Positions 46,287 through 54,823 of a stretch of DNA of 64,000 nt are shown piece by piece. Position 1 is the stretch's first letter, and each line of letters starts with the position of its first letter. The DNA lies in contig NZ_VRKN01000003.1 in assembly GCF_008080435.1 (NCBI RefSeq), forward strand, positions 62,001 through 126,000. Reading direction: 5' to 3'. The notes below the pieces were generated by a model, which worked only from the letters and a program-made list of their open reading frames with translations, did no database searches and was not told the DNA's origin. The position numbers were made by a program, and so were the translations under genes. The stretch is from Enterobacter asburiae (GTDB lineage Bacteria > Pseudomonadota > Gammaproteobacteria > Enterobacterales > Enterobacteriaceae).

Positions 46287-47408
46287 ATGATGTACAGCTC
46301 AGGAATGTTTTTTGTCTATTTGTTTTCATCCGCCCTGGCATTTGCGCTGGTCAATCGCGTATTACGCCATCGCCTGACCTGGTTGTCGGCGCTGTCGGTA
46401 CTGACGGCAGTCGGCTGGGGATATATATTTCAGGGGGATTATCTTGTCCCCGCCGCCGTCTTTTTCAGTTTTTATGTTTTCGCCACGCTAAAAGAGAAGG
46501 GATGGTTAAAAACATGGCAGGCGGTCGTGCTGACATTATTGCCGTTGTTGCTGGTGAAATTACACTTAAATAACCACTGGGGCATGATCGGTCTCTCTTT
46601 CATGACGTTCCGCGCGGTGGACGTGCTGCTCTATCGCAGTAAAAAAGAAGGTCAGAATTTCCTGCACTATTTCTGTTACCTGTTCATGCCCTTTATTATC
46701 CTGGCCGGCCCAATGTACCGCTGGCGGACATGGATGAGTGATGTCAGCAAGCCCGTATTTGCCCTTAACCGTGAACAGTTTTTAGTCGCGTTAGAGCAAA
46801 TCATTACCGGTATTGTCCAGAAGTTCCTGTTTGCCATGCTGATTGATTCGCTTGTCGTGCAGCCCTGGAGCCATAAGCCGTTTACGCTGACCGTGGGCGT
46901 AGTGATGTCGATCGCCTATAGCACCTACCTGTACTTTGATTTTGCGGGTTACAGCAATATGGCCATCGGCGCAGGCCGTCTGTTTGGGCTCAACATTCCG
47001 GCAAACTTCAATATGCCGCTTCTGGCAAAGAACCCGCAGGATTTCTGGCGCCGCTTCCACATCAGTTTGTCTGAATGGCTGCGCGATGTGGTCTTTATGC
47101 CCGTTTACATGAACCTGATGAAGTTCAACTTTTTCCGTCAGAACAAAACGCTGGCGCAAAATATCGGTATTTTTTGCACCCTGTTCTGCATGGGGGCATG
47201 GAATGGCCTGGAGCGCCATTACGTCATCAGCGGCGCGCTGTTTGGCGCGATTTCCGTCACTCATAACATGCTGTTGTGGTCAGCTAAACGCAGCCCGGCA
47301 TTGCACCGCGGTTTGCAGTATCCGGCTGTTGCGTTTTTAGGGCGAATTCTGACGCTGGGAAGCGCCGCGGGATCCCTTTACATCTTTAGTGGAATGTCAC
47401 CTCTATGA
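46287..47408 (+). CDS. DltB-like MBOAT acyltransferase
   Basis: A 373-residue polytopic MBOAT-family protein. The family core NPQDFWRRFHISLSEWLRD holds His258, matching the first conserved MBOAT His (289 in Streptococcus DltB). The second site, usually W-H-G (His336), reads W-N-G with Asn306 at equal spacing. DltB passes D-alanine from the carrier protein DltC across the membrane. Starts at 46287 or 46290 (two ATGs) follow GAGG. It overlaps the DltA-like gene by 4 bases. The loss of the second His may alter or abolish the reaction. Confidence 0.87.
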   Translation: MMYSSGMFFVYLFSSALAFALVNRVLRHRLTWLSALSVLTAVGWGYIFQGDYLVPAAVFFSFYVFATLKEKGWLKTWQAVVLTLLPLLLVKLHLNNHWGMIGLSFMTFRAVDVLLYRSKKEGQNFLHYFCYLFMPFIILAGPMYRWRTWMSDVSKPVFALNREQFLVALEQIITGIVQKFLFAMLIDSLVVQPWSHKPFTLTVGVVMSIAYSTYLYFDFAGYSNMAIGAGRLFGLNIPANFNMPLLAKNPQDFWRRFHISLSEWLRDVVFMPVYMNLMKFNFFRQNKTLAQNIGIFCTLFCMGAWNGLERHYVISGALFGAISVTHNMLLWSAKRSPALHRGLQYPAVAFLGRILTLGSAAGSLYIFSGMSPL

Positions 47409-48838
47409 AAAATCACTCCGATCTTCAGGAACTGCAGGATTTCTTACGTGCGGCATTATGCGATCCCGCCTCCCCGCAGCAACTGGCCATCAGCGGCAGC
47501 GACGAAGCCTTAAGCTGGCTACAGCTTTCTGCTGCCGTAACGGACTGGGCACAGCGCTATCAGCGTTGCCAGCCTGTTGCCGGTACGCCGGTCGTCTTGT
47601 ACGGACACCAGCAGGCCGAGTTCGCCGTGGCGATTTATAGCTGCCTGCTGCACAACATTCCGTACATCCCGGTGGACTGCATCTACCCGCAGGAGCGCCT
47701 GCGGGAGATCTGCCATCTGGCCAATGCCCCTTACTATTACGACGTCGCGACCCGGGAGTTTATCGCCACCGGTGAACCGGGCAAGGTGCTGGAGGAGCAG
47801 GATCTGGCCTACATCATGTTTACCTCGGGCAGCACCGGTAAACCTAAAGGCGTGCAGATTGGGCGTGAAAGCGTATGGCACTTCATGAAATGGGTCAGCC
47901 GGGACTTTTCACTGCCGGAAAAACCGGTCCTGATGAACCACGCGGTATTCAGTTTTGACCTCTCCCTGATCCCTTTACTGGCGAATCTGGCGATGGGCGG
48001 ACACATCGTGCTGAACGCCAAAGAGGATATTCAGAAAGAGAACTGGCTGGAGCGACTGAAAAGCAACGCGGTCTCCGCCTGGGTTTCCACCCCCTCTTTT
48101 GCGTACCAGCAGCTGCTTTCCCCGCAGTTCAACAGCGAGTATTTGCCTGCGCTGAGCGTCTTTATCTTCATTGGTGAAGTGTTAAATAAAGCGCTGGTTA
48201 AACAGCTCCGCCGCCGTTTCCCGCAGGCCAAAATCATTAACTCCTATGGCCCAACGGAAGCGACCATCGCGACGACCGTGGTTGAAATTACGGATGAGAT
48301 CCTGAACAGCGACAGCGCCGTGCTACCGGTGGGGGTCATGATGCCTGAGAGCAACATGGAAATTTCCGCCGACGGCGAGCTGATTATCTGGGGTAAAAAC
48401 GTGATGCGCGGCTACCTCGGCCTGCCGCAGGAGAACGCGGAAAAATTGCTCCGTCGGGAAAATGAAGCGTTTCGCGGCTACCGAACCGGCGATCTGGGCT
48501 ATAAAGCGGGGCTTATCTATTGCCAGGGCCGCAACGATAGCCAGGTCAAACTGAATGGCTACCGTATTGAAATCAATGAGATTGAAAACCGCCTGCTGGC
48601 CATGTCCGGCATTAACGAAGCGGTGGTTCTGCCGCTGATGAAATCCTGCGGCAGCGTGCTGCGCATTGCCGCGTTCTGCGTGACGGATATGGCGCCGGAT
48701 ACCATCAAAACGTCGCTGTCGAAGGTGGTTCCGCATTATATGGTGCCTTCACAAATTATCGTAAAAGACGCTTTGCCGCTGAATCCTAACGGCAAAATTG
48801 ACCGCAAGCTGCTGGACGCTTACGCCCGCACAAATTAA
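47405..48838 (+). CDS. DltA-like D-alanine:carrier protein ligase (AMP-forming)
   Basis: A 477-residue adenylating enzyme. The AMP-binding motifs are IMFTSGSTGKPKG, INSYGPTEATI, YRTGDLG and the C-terminal PLNPNGKIDRKLL lysine. It activates an amino acid, D-alanine in DltA, and loads it on the adjacent carrier protein. A near-family NRPS adenylation domain is the alternative, but length and operon (DltB, DltC, DltD neighbours) favour DltA. The amino acid used cannot be read with certainty. The carrier gene follows 17 bp later. Confidence 0.87.
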   Translation: MKNHSDLQELQDFLRAALCDPASPQQLAISGSDEALSWLQLSAAVTDWAQRYQRCQPVAGTPVVLYGHQQAEFAVAIYSCLLHNIPYIPVDCIYPQERLREICHLANAPYYYDVATREFIATGEPGKVLEEQDLAYIMFTSGSTGKPKGVQIGRESVWHFMKWVSRDFSLPEKPVLMNHAVFSFDLSLIPLLANLAMGGHIVLNAKEDIQKENWLERLKSNAVSAWVSTPSFAYQQLLSPQFNSEYLPALSVFIFIGEVLNKALVKQLRRRFPQAKIINSYGPTEATIATTVVEITDEILNSDSAVLPVGVMMPESNMEISADGELIIWGKNVMRGYLGLPQENAEKLLRRENEAFRGYRTGDLGYKAGLIYCQGRNDSQVKLNGYRIEINEIENRLLAMSGINEAVVLPLMKSCGSVLRIAAFCVTDMAPDTIKTSLSKVVPHYMVPSQIIVKDALPLNPNGKIDRKLLDAYARTN

Positions 48839-48855
48839 TGACTCCAGGAAAAATT

Positions 48856-49074
48856 ATGGAACAAGAAATTCTCGCCCTGTTCGAAAAAGTGTTATCCCGT
48901 AAGGTGGGCTTTCACGATGAACTGATTGAATCCGACATTCTCGACTCCATCCTGGCGGTCGATATGGTGCTGGAAGTGCAGGACGTTTACGGCTGTATGA
49001 TCCCGCCAACTGACGTGGCGACGGTGCTGAAAACCCCGGCGGACCTGGCCCGCTATATTGAAGAAAACCGCTAA
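48856..49074 (+). CDS. DltC-like acyl/D-alanyl carrier protein
   Basis: A 72-residue acidic carrier protein. Ser31 in ILDSILAVDM is the phosphopantetheine site (DltC-type D-S). AGGAAAAA lies upstream of ATG 48856; the frame from 48838 adds six unsupported residues. It would carry the activated amino acid from the DltA-like enzyme to the DltB-like protein. It is the last gene of the operon, with a terminator 26 bp on. Confidence 0.88.
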   Translation: MEQEILALFEKVLSRKVGFHDELIESDILDSILAVDMVLEVQDVYGCMIPPTDVATVLKTPADLARYIEENR

Positions 49075-49099
49075 ACGCCCCTGCTGTTAATGCTGCCCT

Positions 49100-49126
49100 G
49101 AAGGCTCTGGAGGATCCAGAGCCTTC
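49100..49126 (+). terminator. Terminator of the dlt-like operon
   Basis: An 11-bp perfect stem GAAGGCTCTGG (49100-49110) / CCAGAGCCTTC (49116-49126) with loop AGGAT. It is followed by only a short T-poor tail, so it is a strong hairpin with modest termination features. Confidence 0.7.
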
Positions 49127-49321
49127 ATTCGCCCCCCTCCCGCCTGAACGCTGTCTTGCTCCCTTTAACAGGAATGAAACCGACTGCTTTTACTATTTCT
49201 CCTACACTTTAGGAGTACTGTCGGTACGGAAAACAGAAAAAAGCCAACTTAATTAAGGCATTAATGATTCGCTGTGCGCTCAGCCGGGGATCGTTTTGCC
49301 TTTAACAGAGGAGTCTGCGGT

Positions 49322-50158
49322 ATGGCATTCGTAACAACGAAAGACGGCGTCAATATTTACTACAAAGACTGGGGCCCAAAAGAGGCTCAACCCATTGTTT
49401 TCCACCACGGCTGGCCGCTAAGTGCCGATGACTGGGATAACCAGATGCTCTTCTTCCTCGCAGAAGGCTATCGCGTTATCGCTATCGATCGTCGTGGCCA
49501 TGGCCGTTCGGACCAGGTGAGTGAAGGCCACGATATGGATCATTATGCGTCCGATGCGTCGGCCGTGGTTGAAAGCCTGGATCTGCGCAATGCCGTGCAC
49601 GTCGGTCACTCCACCGGCGGAGGCCAGGTCGCCCGCTATGTTGCGCAGTATGGACAACCGCAGGGGCGCGTCGCCAAAGCGGTGCTCGTCAGCGCTGTCC
49701 CACCTTTGATGGTCAAAACGGACGCTAACCCTGGCGGAACGCCCATCGAGGTTTTCGACGGCTTCCGCAAAGCGCTGGCGGCTAACCGCGCCCAGTTTTA
49801 CCTCGACGTCGCCAGCGGTCCTTTCTACGGCTTTAATCGGGATGGCGCGGACGTTTCACAGGGCACCATCCAGAACTGGTGGCGTCAGGGGATGATAGGA
49901 AGCGCTAAGGCCCACTACGAGGGGATTAAAGCGTTTTCAGAGACCGACCAGATGGAAGATTTAAAAACCATCACGGTCCCCGTTCTGGTAATGCAGGGCG
50001 ATGACGATCAGGTCGTGCCGTATAAAAATGCTGCCCTGCTGCAGGACAAGCTGCTGGCGAACAGCGTACTGAAAATTTATCCGGGCTTCCCGCATGGGAT
50101 GCATACCACCCATGCGGATACCATCAACGCGGACATTCTGGCCTTTATCCGCTCTTAG
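49322..50158 (+). CDS. Alpha/beta hydrolase, cofactor-free haloperoxidase/arylesterase family
   Basis: A 278-residue hydrolase. The nucleophile elbow is GHSTGGG (Ser97), the oxyanion segment [11 protein letters not shown], the catalytic Asp is expected in [10 protein letters not shown], and the His in FPHGMHTTH. This is the non-haem chloroperoxidase/arylesterase group; true activity is often an esterase. AGGAG lies upstream of ATG 49322. It is separated from the dlt-like operon by a terminator and a 195-bp gap, so it is probably an independent gene. Confidence 0.9.
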   Translation: MAFVTTKDGVNIYYKDWGPKEAQPIVFHHGWPLSADDWDNQMLFFLAEGYRVIAIDRRGHGRSDQVSEGHDMDHYASDASAVVESLDLRNAVHVGHSTGGGQVARYVAQYGQPQGRVAKAVLVSAVPPLMVKTDANPGGTPIEVFDGFRKALAANRAQFYLDVASGPFYGFNRDGADVSQGTIQNWWRQGMIGSAKAHYEGIKAFSETDQMEDLKTITVPVLVMQGDDDQVVPYKNAALLQDKLLANSVLKIYPGFPHGMHTTHADTINADILAFIRS

Positions 50159-50169
50159 ACGTCACGTTC

Positions 50170-50196
50170 AACGCCACCCGAGGGTGGCGTTGTTTA
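50170..50196 (+). terminator. Terminator after the alpha/beta hydrolase gene
   Basis: A 9-bp stem AACGCCACC (50170-50178) / GGTGGCGTT (50183-50191) with loop CGAG, then GTTTAT. It lies between the hydrolase and the convergent methyltransferase gene. Confidence 0.75.
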
Positions 50197-50203
50197 TGAC
50201 CTT

Positions 50204-50911
50204 TTAGCGCTTCTGCGCAACCAGTTGGATCATGTTGAAATATGCTCCGGCGCCCGCGGCCATAATGGGTACCATCATCTCCTGGGCGATCTCGCATTGC
50301 ATAAACTCATCCCACGCCTGCTGGCAGGTATCCATCTCCCGCACGGTGGTCAGAACCGAACCGGGCTCTTTTTCCCACAGCGCTTTCCACCAGGAGAGCG
50401 GATAGAAATACCACTCTGGCGTCCAGAAAGGCTTAATCACCTCCGGGAGATGCGTTTCGCTGTATTCACCGATAAACCCGGGAACGGCAACCGCAATATG
50501 TCCTCCGGGTTTCAGGAAAGGTAGCAGCGTGCCCAGCATGGCGTCATTGTTGCCAAAGTATTGATACGCATCCACGCTCACGATCAGGTCGAAGTAATCA
50601 TGCGCGAACGGGATCGCTTTCGTGGCATCAACCCGTAGCGGAAAAATTTTTCCATCCAGACCCCGTTCGCTGAAACGCGCTGCGTTTTCGCCCGGCGTAA
50701 TCCACAGATCGGCGGCAAAAACCGTGGCGTCATATTTTTCGGCGAGCAGGATAGAAGAGATCCCTTTCCCGCAGCCGAGATCGAGAATGCGCATCCCTGG
50801 ATCAATCTGCAGTTGAGCAACCAGCTCCTCGGTAAGCCGCATGGCGTTTGGGCCCATCATGGCGTCGAGCAAAAAAGCGCGGTCATAGCTATCTGTGTAA
50901 GGTGTATTCAT
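50204..50911 (-). CDS. Class I SAM-dependent methyltransferase
   Basis: A 235-residue Rossmann methyltransferase with motif I LDLGCGKGISSILLAE and post-I acidic VFAADLW. Motif IV appears as FDLIVSVDAYQYFG. The acceptor cannot be told; similarity is to small-molecule methylases. ATG at 50911 has AAGGAG six bases upstream. It lies 9 bp after the YjhX gene on the same strand, so the two form an operon. Confidence 0.85.
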   Translation of the reverse strand: MNTPYTDSYDRAFLLDAMMGPNAMRLTEELVAQLQIDPGMRILDLGCGKGISSILLAEKYDATVFAADLWITPGENAARFSERGLDGKIFPLRVDATKAIPFAHDYFDLIVSVDAYQYFGNNDAMLGTLLPFLKPGGHIAVAVPGFIGEYSETHLPEVIKPFWTPEWYFYPLSWWKALWEKEPGSVLTTVREMDTCQQAWDEFMQCEIAQEMMVPIMAAGAGAYFNMIQLVAQKR

Positions 50912-50920
50912 CACTTCTCC

Positions 50921-51178
50921 TTAGCGATTATCCAGCTGGGCGCGAACGTTGTTCAGCCCGGTGGTGTTGATGCGGTAAGGCTGCCCGTTCATGGAACGGA
51001 TCAGCTTTTTGGTGCGGAGTTTTTTAAAGACGTTAAGCGTGCAGTCGCTCAGCACCAGCCCTTCACGGGTGTAGCACTCAACGGACGTAACGCGGCCAGA
51101 ACTGTCGCGGACGTGAACAATACGTCCACCTTTGGCGAGAACGTGTAAGGTACGTTGTTCCTGACGGGATAAATTCAT
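50921..51178 (-). CDS. yjhX: YjhX (TopAI) family toxin
   Basis: An 85-residue protein of the UPF0386/YjhX family, the same length as E. coli YjhX, which inhibits topoisomerase I and is neutralised by YjhQ. The [19 protein letters not shown] start and the [17 protein letters not shown] segment match the family. No YjhQ partner is encoded downstream; a methyltransferase gene follows instead. The promoter region upstream contains a large imperfect inverted repeat. Confidence 0.88.
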   Translation of the reverse strand: MNLSRQEQRTLHVLAKGGRIVHVRDSSGRVTSVECYTREGLVLSDCTLNVFKKLRTKKLIRSMNGQPYRINTTGLNNVRAQLDNR

Positions 51179-51492
51179 ACTGGAAAACCTGTGTAATCAT
51201 CATGCGTAAAAACGAGCCCACACCCGCAGGTGCGCGCGTAAGGTTTAAGCGCAGCGATAACCAGTCCGTCCTGAAAAGGGCGGGAAACTGATTATCTGAT
51301 GAAAACATTCTCCAGCATCAAAGCCTCGGTAAGAGATAGCAAGATATTTACGGGGTGAATGATAACGCCTGTTTTTTACAGGGAAATAGCGGGGTTTTAA
51401 AAGTGTGAGGCGGATCGGTCCTAAAAATCGTGTTTAGTCAGTTTTACTGCCAGACTGGGGCATCCTGATGAACACTGACTGGAGCTCTTTTT
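51179..51492. other. Intergenic region between yjhX and the GNAT gene
   Basis: 314 bp holding divergent promoters for the yjhX-methyltransferase pair and the GNAT gene, plus the inverted repeat above. No supported coding frame; the 76-residue minus-strand frame here has no recognisable homology. Confidence 0.5.
51256..51296. repeat. Imperfect 41-bp inverted repeat upstream of yjhX
   Basis: GATAACCAGT (51257-51265 region) mirrors ACTGATTATC (51287-51296), and inside it CCGTCCT mirrors AGGGCGG around a GAAA loop. It lies about 80 bp upstream of the yjhX start. It could be an operator for autoregulation or a leader hairpin in the toxin mRNA. Confidence 0.45.
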
Positions 51493-51897
51493 ATGCCTGA
51501 TAACTATACCGTTGTTGAAACCGTCCCCACTGCAGAAGCGTTTTGTCGGCTGCGCGAAATCTCGGGTCTTAGCCCTCGCCCGCTGGAGGCGGCCCGAAAA
51601 GCGCTGCCCGGCAGCTGTTATGGCATGCATATTCTGTGTGAGGGAAAACCGGTGGGTATGGGGCGCATCGTGGGGGACGGCGCGCTGAATTTTGATATTG
51701 TCGACGTCGCCGTAGATCCCCTTCATCAGGGAAAAGGGCTTGGCAGAGTCATTATGGAAACGCTTGTTACATGGCTGGATAACCATGCCTGTAAAGGGGC
51801 TTATGTTTGTTTAATGGCAGATGTGCCTGAGCTGTATACGAAATTTGGTTTTACTCTTGTTCGCCCGGCGAGCGAAGGAATGGTCAGAATCTGGTGA
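51493..51897 (+). CDS. GNAT family N-acetyltransferase
   Basis: A 134-residue GNAT protein with the acetyl-CoA motif VDPLHQGKGLGRVIM and the C-terminal LYTKFGFTLVRP pattern. GGAGCTC precedes the ATG. The acceptor is unknown. It is divergent from yjhX across 314 bp. E. coli's YjhX antitoxin YjhQ is also an acetyltransferase-like protein, but this one is shorter and I do not claim orthology. Confidence 0.82.
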   Translation: MPDNYTVVETVPTAEAFCRLREISGLSPRPLEAARKALPGSCYGMHILCEGKPVGMGRIVGDGALNFDIVDVAVDPLHQGKGLGRVIMETLVTWLDNHACKGAYVCLMADVPELYTKFGFTLVRPASEGMVRIW

Positions 51898-51921
51898 TGG
51901 GCAAACCCGCATTAAGCAAAA

Positions 51922-51955
51922 GAAAAACCCCAGGTTAACGAGTAACCTGGGGTTT
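51922..51955 (-). terminator. Terminator of the second tRNA-Ser gene
   Basis: A 13-bp perfect stem AAACCCCAGGTTA (51925-51937) / TAACCTGGGGTTT (51943-51955) with loop ACGAG, giving a T-run on the minus strand. It could also stop the GNAT transcript. Confidence 0.9.
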
Positions 51956-51960
51956 ATATC

Positions 51961-52048
51961 TGGCGGAAGCGCAGAGATTCGAACTCTGGAACCCTTTCGG
52001 GTCGCCGGTTTTCAAGACCGGTGCCTTCAACCGCTCGGCCACACTTCC
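51961..52048 (-). tRNA. serT: tRNA-Ser (anticodon UGA), second copy; serT equivalent
   Basis: An 88-nt type II tRNA with CCA, identical in layout to E. coli serT (GGAAGTG acceptor, C-G at the first T-stem pair). Its position next to the yccA block matches E. coli serT, so it is the ancestral copy. The first copy at 44.7 kb is the extra one. Confidence 0.97.
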
Positions 52049-52060
52049 TAAGTGAGGCGA

Positions 52061-52089
52061 ACTATAAACACCTCACCGCGTGCTGTAAA
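52061..52089 (-). promoter_or_regulatory. tRNA-Ser promoter, second copy
   Basis: TTTACA (52089-52084) and TATAGT (52066-52061) with a 17-bp spacer and a TCGCCTC GC-rich discriminator on the minus strand, matching the arrangement at the first copy. Confidence 0.85.
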
Positions 52090-52178
52090 GAGTAGCTACA
52101 CTCGTTCGCTGTAAAAATAGTCAAAACGTGTTTAATCGGTTGAACTGACGACACATCGACGATTTTATCAGCACAGGC

Positions 52179-53807
52179 TTAGTGTTTTTTGATGTACATG
52201 TCTTTCGTGAAATAGTACCCCAGCTTATCCGGCGTAAATCCCCCGACCCACGGTTTCACCAGGTGCGTACGGACGTAGTGATAAACCGGAATGGCCGGCA
52301 CATCACGACCCAGCAGATCTTCCGCCTGCTGGTAGAACTTACCCCGCTCCTCCGCTGTTTTGGCTTTTGCGGCATTGATTAGCGCCCGATCGTAGTCCGG
52401 ATTGCTGTACTGGCTGGTGTTTTCGCTGTCGCCCGTGCGGAAGTTGTTCAGGAAGGTCGCAGCATCGTCGTAATCGGCAATCCACGCGTACCGCACCGCG
52501 TCAAAGTTGTGGGTGTGCATGGTATCCAGCATGGTTTTCCACTCCTGGTTTTGCAGCTTTGCATCCACGCCAAGGTTTTTCTTCCACATGGAGCTGGCCG
52601 CAATCGCGATACGCTGATGCGATTCAGAGGTGTTGTAGAGCAGATTGAAGCTCAGAGGATGGCTGGCGTTATATCCGGCCTCGTTCAGCAGCTTTTTCGC
52701 CTCAGCGATGCGCTTGTCCAGCGGCCAGCTGGCGTAATCCGGGTTCTGTAGCTTAACGCCGCCAATATCCGGCTGGCTGATGAGCCACGCCGGGCGCTGC
52801 CCCTGCCCTAATACTTTCCCGGCAATGATGTCTTTATCCAGCGCCATGTTCAGCGCCTTACGTACGCGCGCGTCGTTGAACGGCGGCCGGGTGGTATTGA
52901 ATTCGTAGTAATAGGTCGCAAGCTGCGGAGAGACATCCAGCTGGCTGCCCAGGGTTTTCTTGAGCTGAGCAAACTGGTTAATCGGCACCGTGTACACGAT
53001 ATCAATTTCACCCGCTTTATAGCGGTTCACATCCGAGGCCTCGGACGTGATGGGCAGCCAGGTGACTTTGTTAATCACGGTGTGCGCGTTATCCCAGTAG
53101 CGCGGGTTGCGCTCTGCCACGATGCGTTCGTTGACCACCCACTGCGACAGCTTATACGCCCCGCTGCTGACGAAATGTTCCGGTTTGGTCCACTTATCCC
53201 CGAAACGGCCAATCAACACTTTATCCACCGGCACCAGCGACGGGTGCGCCAGCATCGCGAGGAAGGCTGCGTTTGGCTGTGTGAGCGTTACTTCCAGCGT
53301 GGTGTCGTTAATCGCTTTTACGCCCAGCGTATCAGGTGCTTTTTTCCCCTGGGCGATATCGGCCGCGTTGGCGATGTGCATGTTGCCCGGATAGCTCGCG
53401 TACGGCGAAGCTGTTTTCGGGTCGATCAGGCGCTGCCAGCTCCAGACCACATCTTCAGCGGTAATCGCCGTGCCGTCGCTCCAGGTGATGCCTGGACGCA
53501 AATGGAACGTCCAGACGGTGTTGTCCTTATTCTCCCATTTTTCCGCCAGTCGGGGCTGAATGTCTCCTGCAGGAGAGACGCTGACCAGCCCTTCGAATAA
53601 ATCACTGATAATATTGAATTCGACATCGCTTTCGACTTTATGCGGGTCGAGCGAGGCCGGTTCACTGCCATTATTCCTGACCAGCTCCTGTTTATCGGCC
53701 AGCGCGGTTCCGGCTGGCACGTTAGCTGCCCAGGCTGCCGTGCTGGCGCACAGGATCCCTGCGGTTAACAAAGAGAGCGTAAAGTGCGTGCGTGTTTGTG
53801 GTTTCAT
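52179..53807 (-). CDS. OppA-like periplasmic peptide-binding protein (orphan)
   Basis: A 542-residue extracellular solute-binding protein of family 5, like OppA (543) and MppA. It has a signal peptide ending AAWA before residue 28. Family motifs include GSEPASLDPHKVES, DGTAITAEDVVWSW and WIADYDDAATFLNNF. It should bind peptides for an ABC importer. No permease or ATPase genes are adjacent, so it must use a transporter encoded elsewhere, such as OppBCDF, as MppA does. Confidence 0.9.
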   Translation of the reverse strand: MKPQTRTHFTLSLLTAGILCASTAAWAANVPAGTALADKQELVRNNGSEPASLDPHKVESDVEFNIISDLFEGLVSVSPAGDIQPRLAEKWENKDNTVWTFHLRPGITWSDGTAITAEDVVWSWQRLIDPKTASPYASYPGNMHIANAADIAQGKKAPDTLGVKAINDTTLEVTLTQPNAAFLAMLAHPSLVPVDKVLIGRFGDKWTKPEHFVSSGAYKLSQWVVNERIVAERNPRYWDNAHTVINKVTWLPITSEASDVNRYKAGEIDIVYTVPINQFAQLKKTLGSQLDVSPQLATYYYEFNTTRPPFNDARVRKALNMALDKDIIAGKVLGQGQRPAWLISQPDIGGVKLQNPDYASWPLDKRIAEAKKLLNEAGYNASHPLSFNLLYNTSESHQRIAIAASSMWKKNLGVDAKLQNQEWKTMLDTMHTHNFDAVRYAWIADYDDAATFLNNFRTGDSENTSQYSNPDYDRALINAAKAKTAEERGKFYQQAEDLLGRDVPAIPVYHYVRTHLVKPWVGGFTPDKLGYYFTKDMYIKKH

Positions 53808-54076
53808 TTCCTTCGCCTTATTGTCTGTTTTATAACGATCCGGGAATAACTCTTAGCGTTCGAATGGTAATAACGCAATATTTTTCAGTAACCTATAAGA
53901 GCTTGATCTGGTAAATTGTCGCAAACCGCTGTTCATACTGGTGAAACTGACTTCTGCAGAAGAAATAACCACCTCCAGCGCTAACGTGCTGAGTAAAGAT
54001 GGGTAAAACCACTTTGAGACTGGCGTGCCGTTTCCTATTCTTTCCGCTAATTACATCTGTCATAAGAGAGTGACTC

Positions 54077-54736
54077 ATGGATCGTATAATTACTTCTTCA
54101 CGCGACCGCACATCGCTACTCAGTACCCACAAGGTGCTGCGCAATACCTATTTCATGCTCAGCCTGACGCTGGCATTCTCAGCGATCACTGCCACCGCCA
54201 GCACCGTGCTGATGCTGCCCTCTCCGGGGCTGATCCTGACGCTGGTGGGTATGTATGGTCTGATGTTCCTGACCTACAAAACCGCTGACAAGCCCGTCGG
54301 TATTCTGTCCGCGTTTGCCTTCACCGGCTTCCTGGGCTACATCCTGGGACCGATGCTGAATGCGTATCTGTCTGCCGGTATGGGTGACCTTATCGGCATG
54401 GCGCTGGGCGGTACCGCGCTGGTGTTCTTCTGCTGCTCGGCCTACGTGCTGACCACCCGTAAGGACATGTCCTTCCTCGGCGGTATGCTGATGGCGGGTG
54501 TCGTGGTAGTGCTGGTGGGTATGGTGGCAAATATCTTCCTGCAGCTGCCTGCCCTGCATCTGGCCATTAGCGCCGTGTTTATTCTGATTTCTTCAGGCGC
54601 GATCCTGTTTGAAACCAGCAACATCATTCGCGGCGGTGAGACGAACTATATCCGCGCCACCGTGAGCCTGTATGTGTCGCTGTACAACATCTTCGTCAGC
54701 CTGTTGAGCATCCTGGGCTTCGCCAGCCGCGATTAA
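54077..54736 (+). CDS. yccA: FtsH modulator YccA (Bax inhibitor-1 family)
   Basis: A 219-residue protein with seven hydrophobic helices of the BI-1/TMBIM family. The start [25 protein letters not shown] is almost identical in enterobacterial YccA. It is both a substrate and a modulator of the FtsH membrane protease. The gene begins the conserved yccA-tusE-acyP segment and is followed by a strong terminator. Confidence 0.96.
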   Translation: MDRIITSSRDRTSLLSTHKVLRNTYFMLSLTLAFSAITATASTVLMLPSPGLILTLVGMYGLMFLTYKTADKPVGILSAFAFTGFLGYILGPMLNAYLSAGMGDLIGMALGGTALVFFCCSAYVLTTRKDMSFLGGMLMAGVVVVLVGMVANIFLQLPALHLAISAVFILISSGAILFETSNIIRGGETNYIRATVSLYVSLYNIFVSLLSILGFASRD

Positions 54737-54756
54737 GCCGCAGCGCTGTGAACCTG

Positions 54757-54784
54757 GCCCCGCTTATGCGGGGCTTTGTTTTTT
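54757..54784 (+). terminator. Intrinsic terminator after yccA
   Basis: A 7-bp stem GCCCCGC (54757-54763) / GCGGGGC (54768-54774) with loop TTAT, then TTTGTTTTTT. Confidence 0.93.
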
Positions 54785-54823
54785 GCTACACTGCTGCGGT
54801 TTTTGACTGACGCGTGAATGACT

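Noticed and set aside
51493..51897. GNAT gene as YjhQ, the YjhX antitoxin
   Set aside because: It is divergent, 314 bp away and shorter than YjhQ; family membership alone does not support orthology.
44660..52048. Recently acquired integrative element with att direct repeats
   Set aside because: No integrase, excisionase or phage gene is present, and the tRNA copies are full length and diverged; an old insertion remains possible but not a recent mobile element.
53893..54144. 83-residue minus-strand frame upstream of and over the start of yccA
   Set aside because: It has no homology or ribosome site and runs through the yccA promoter and first codons.
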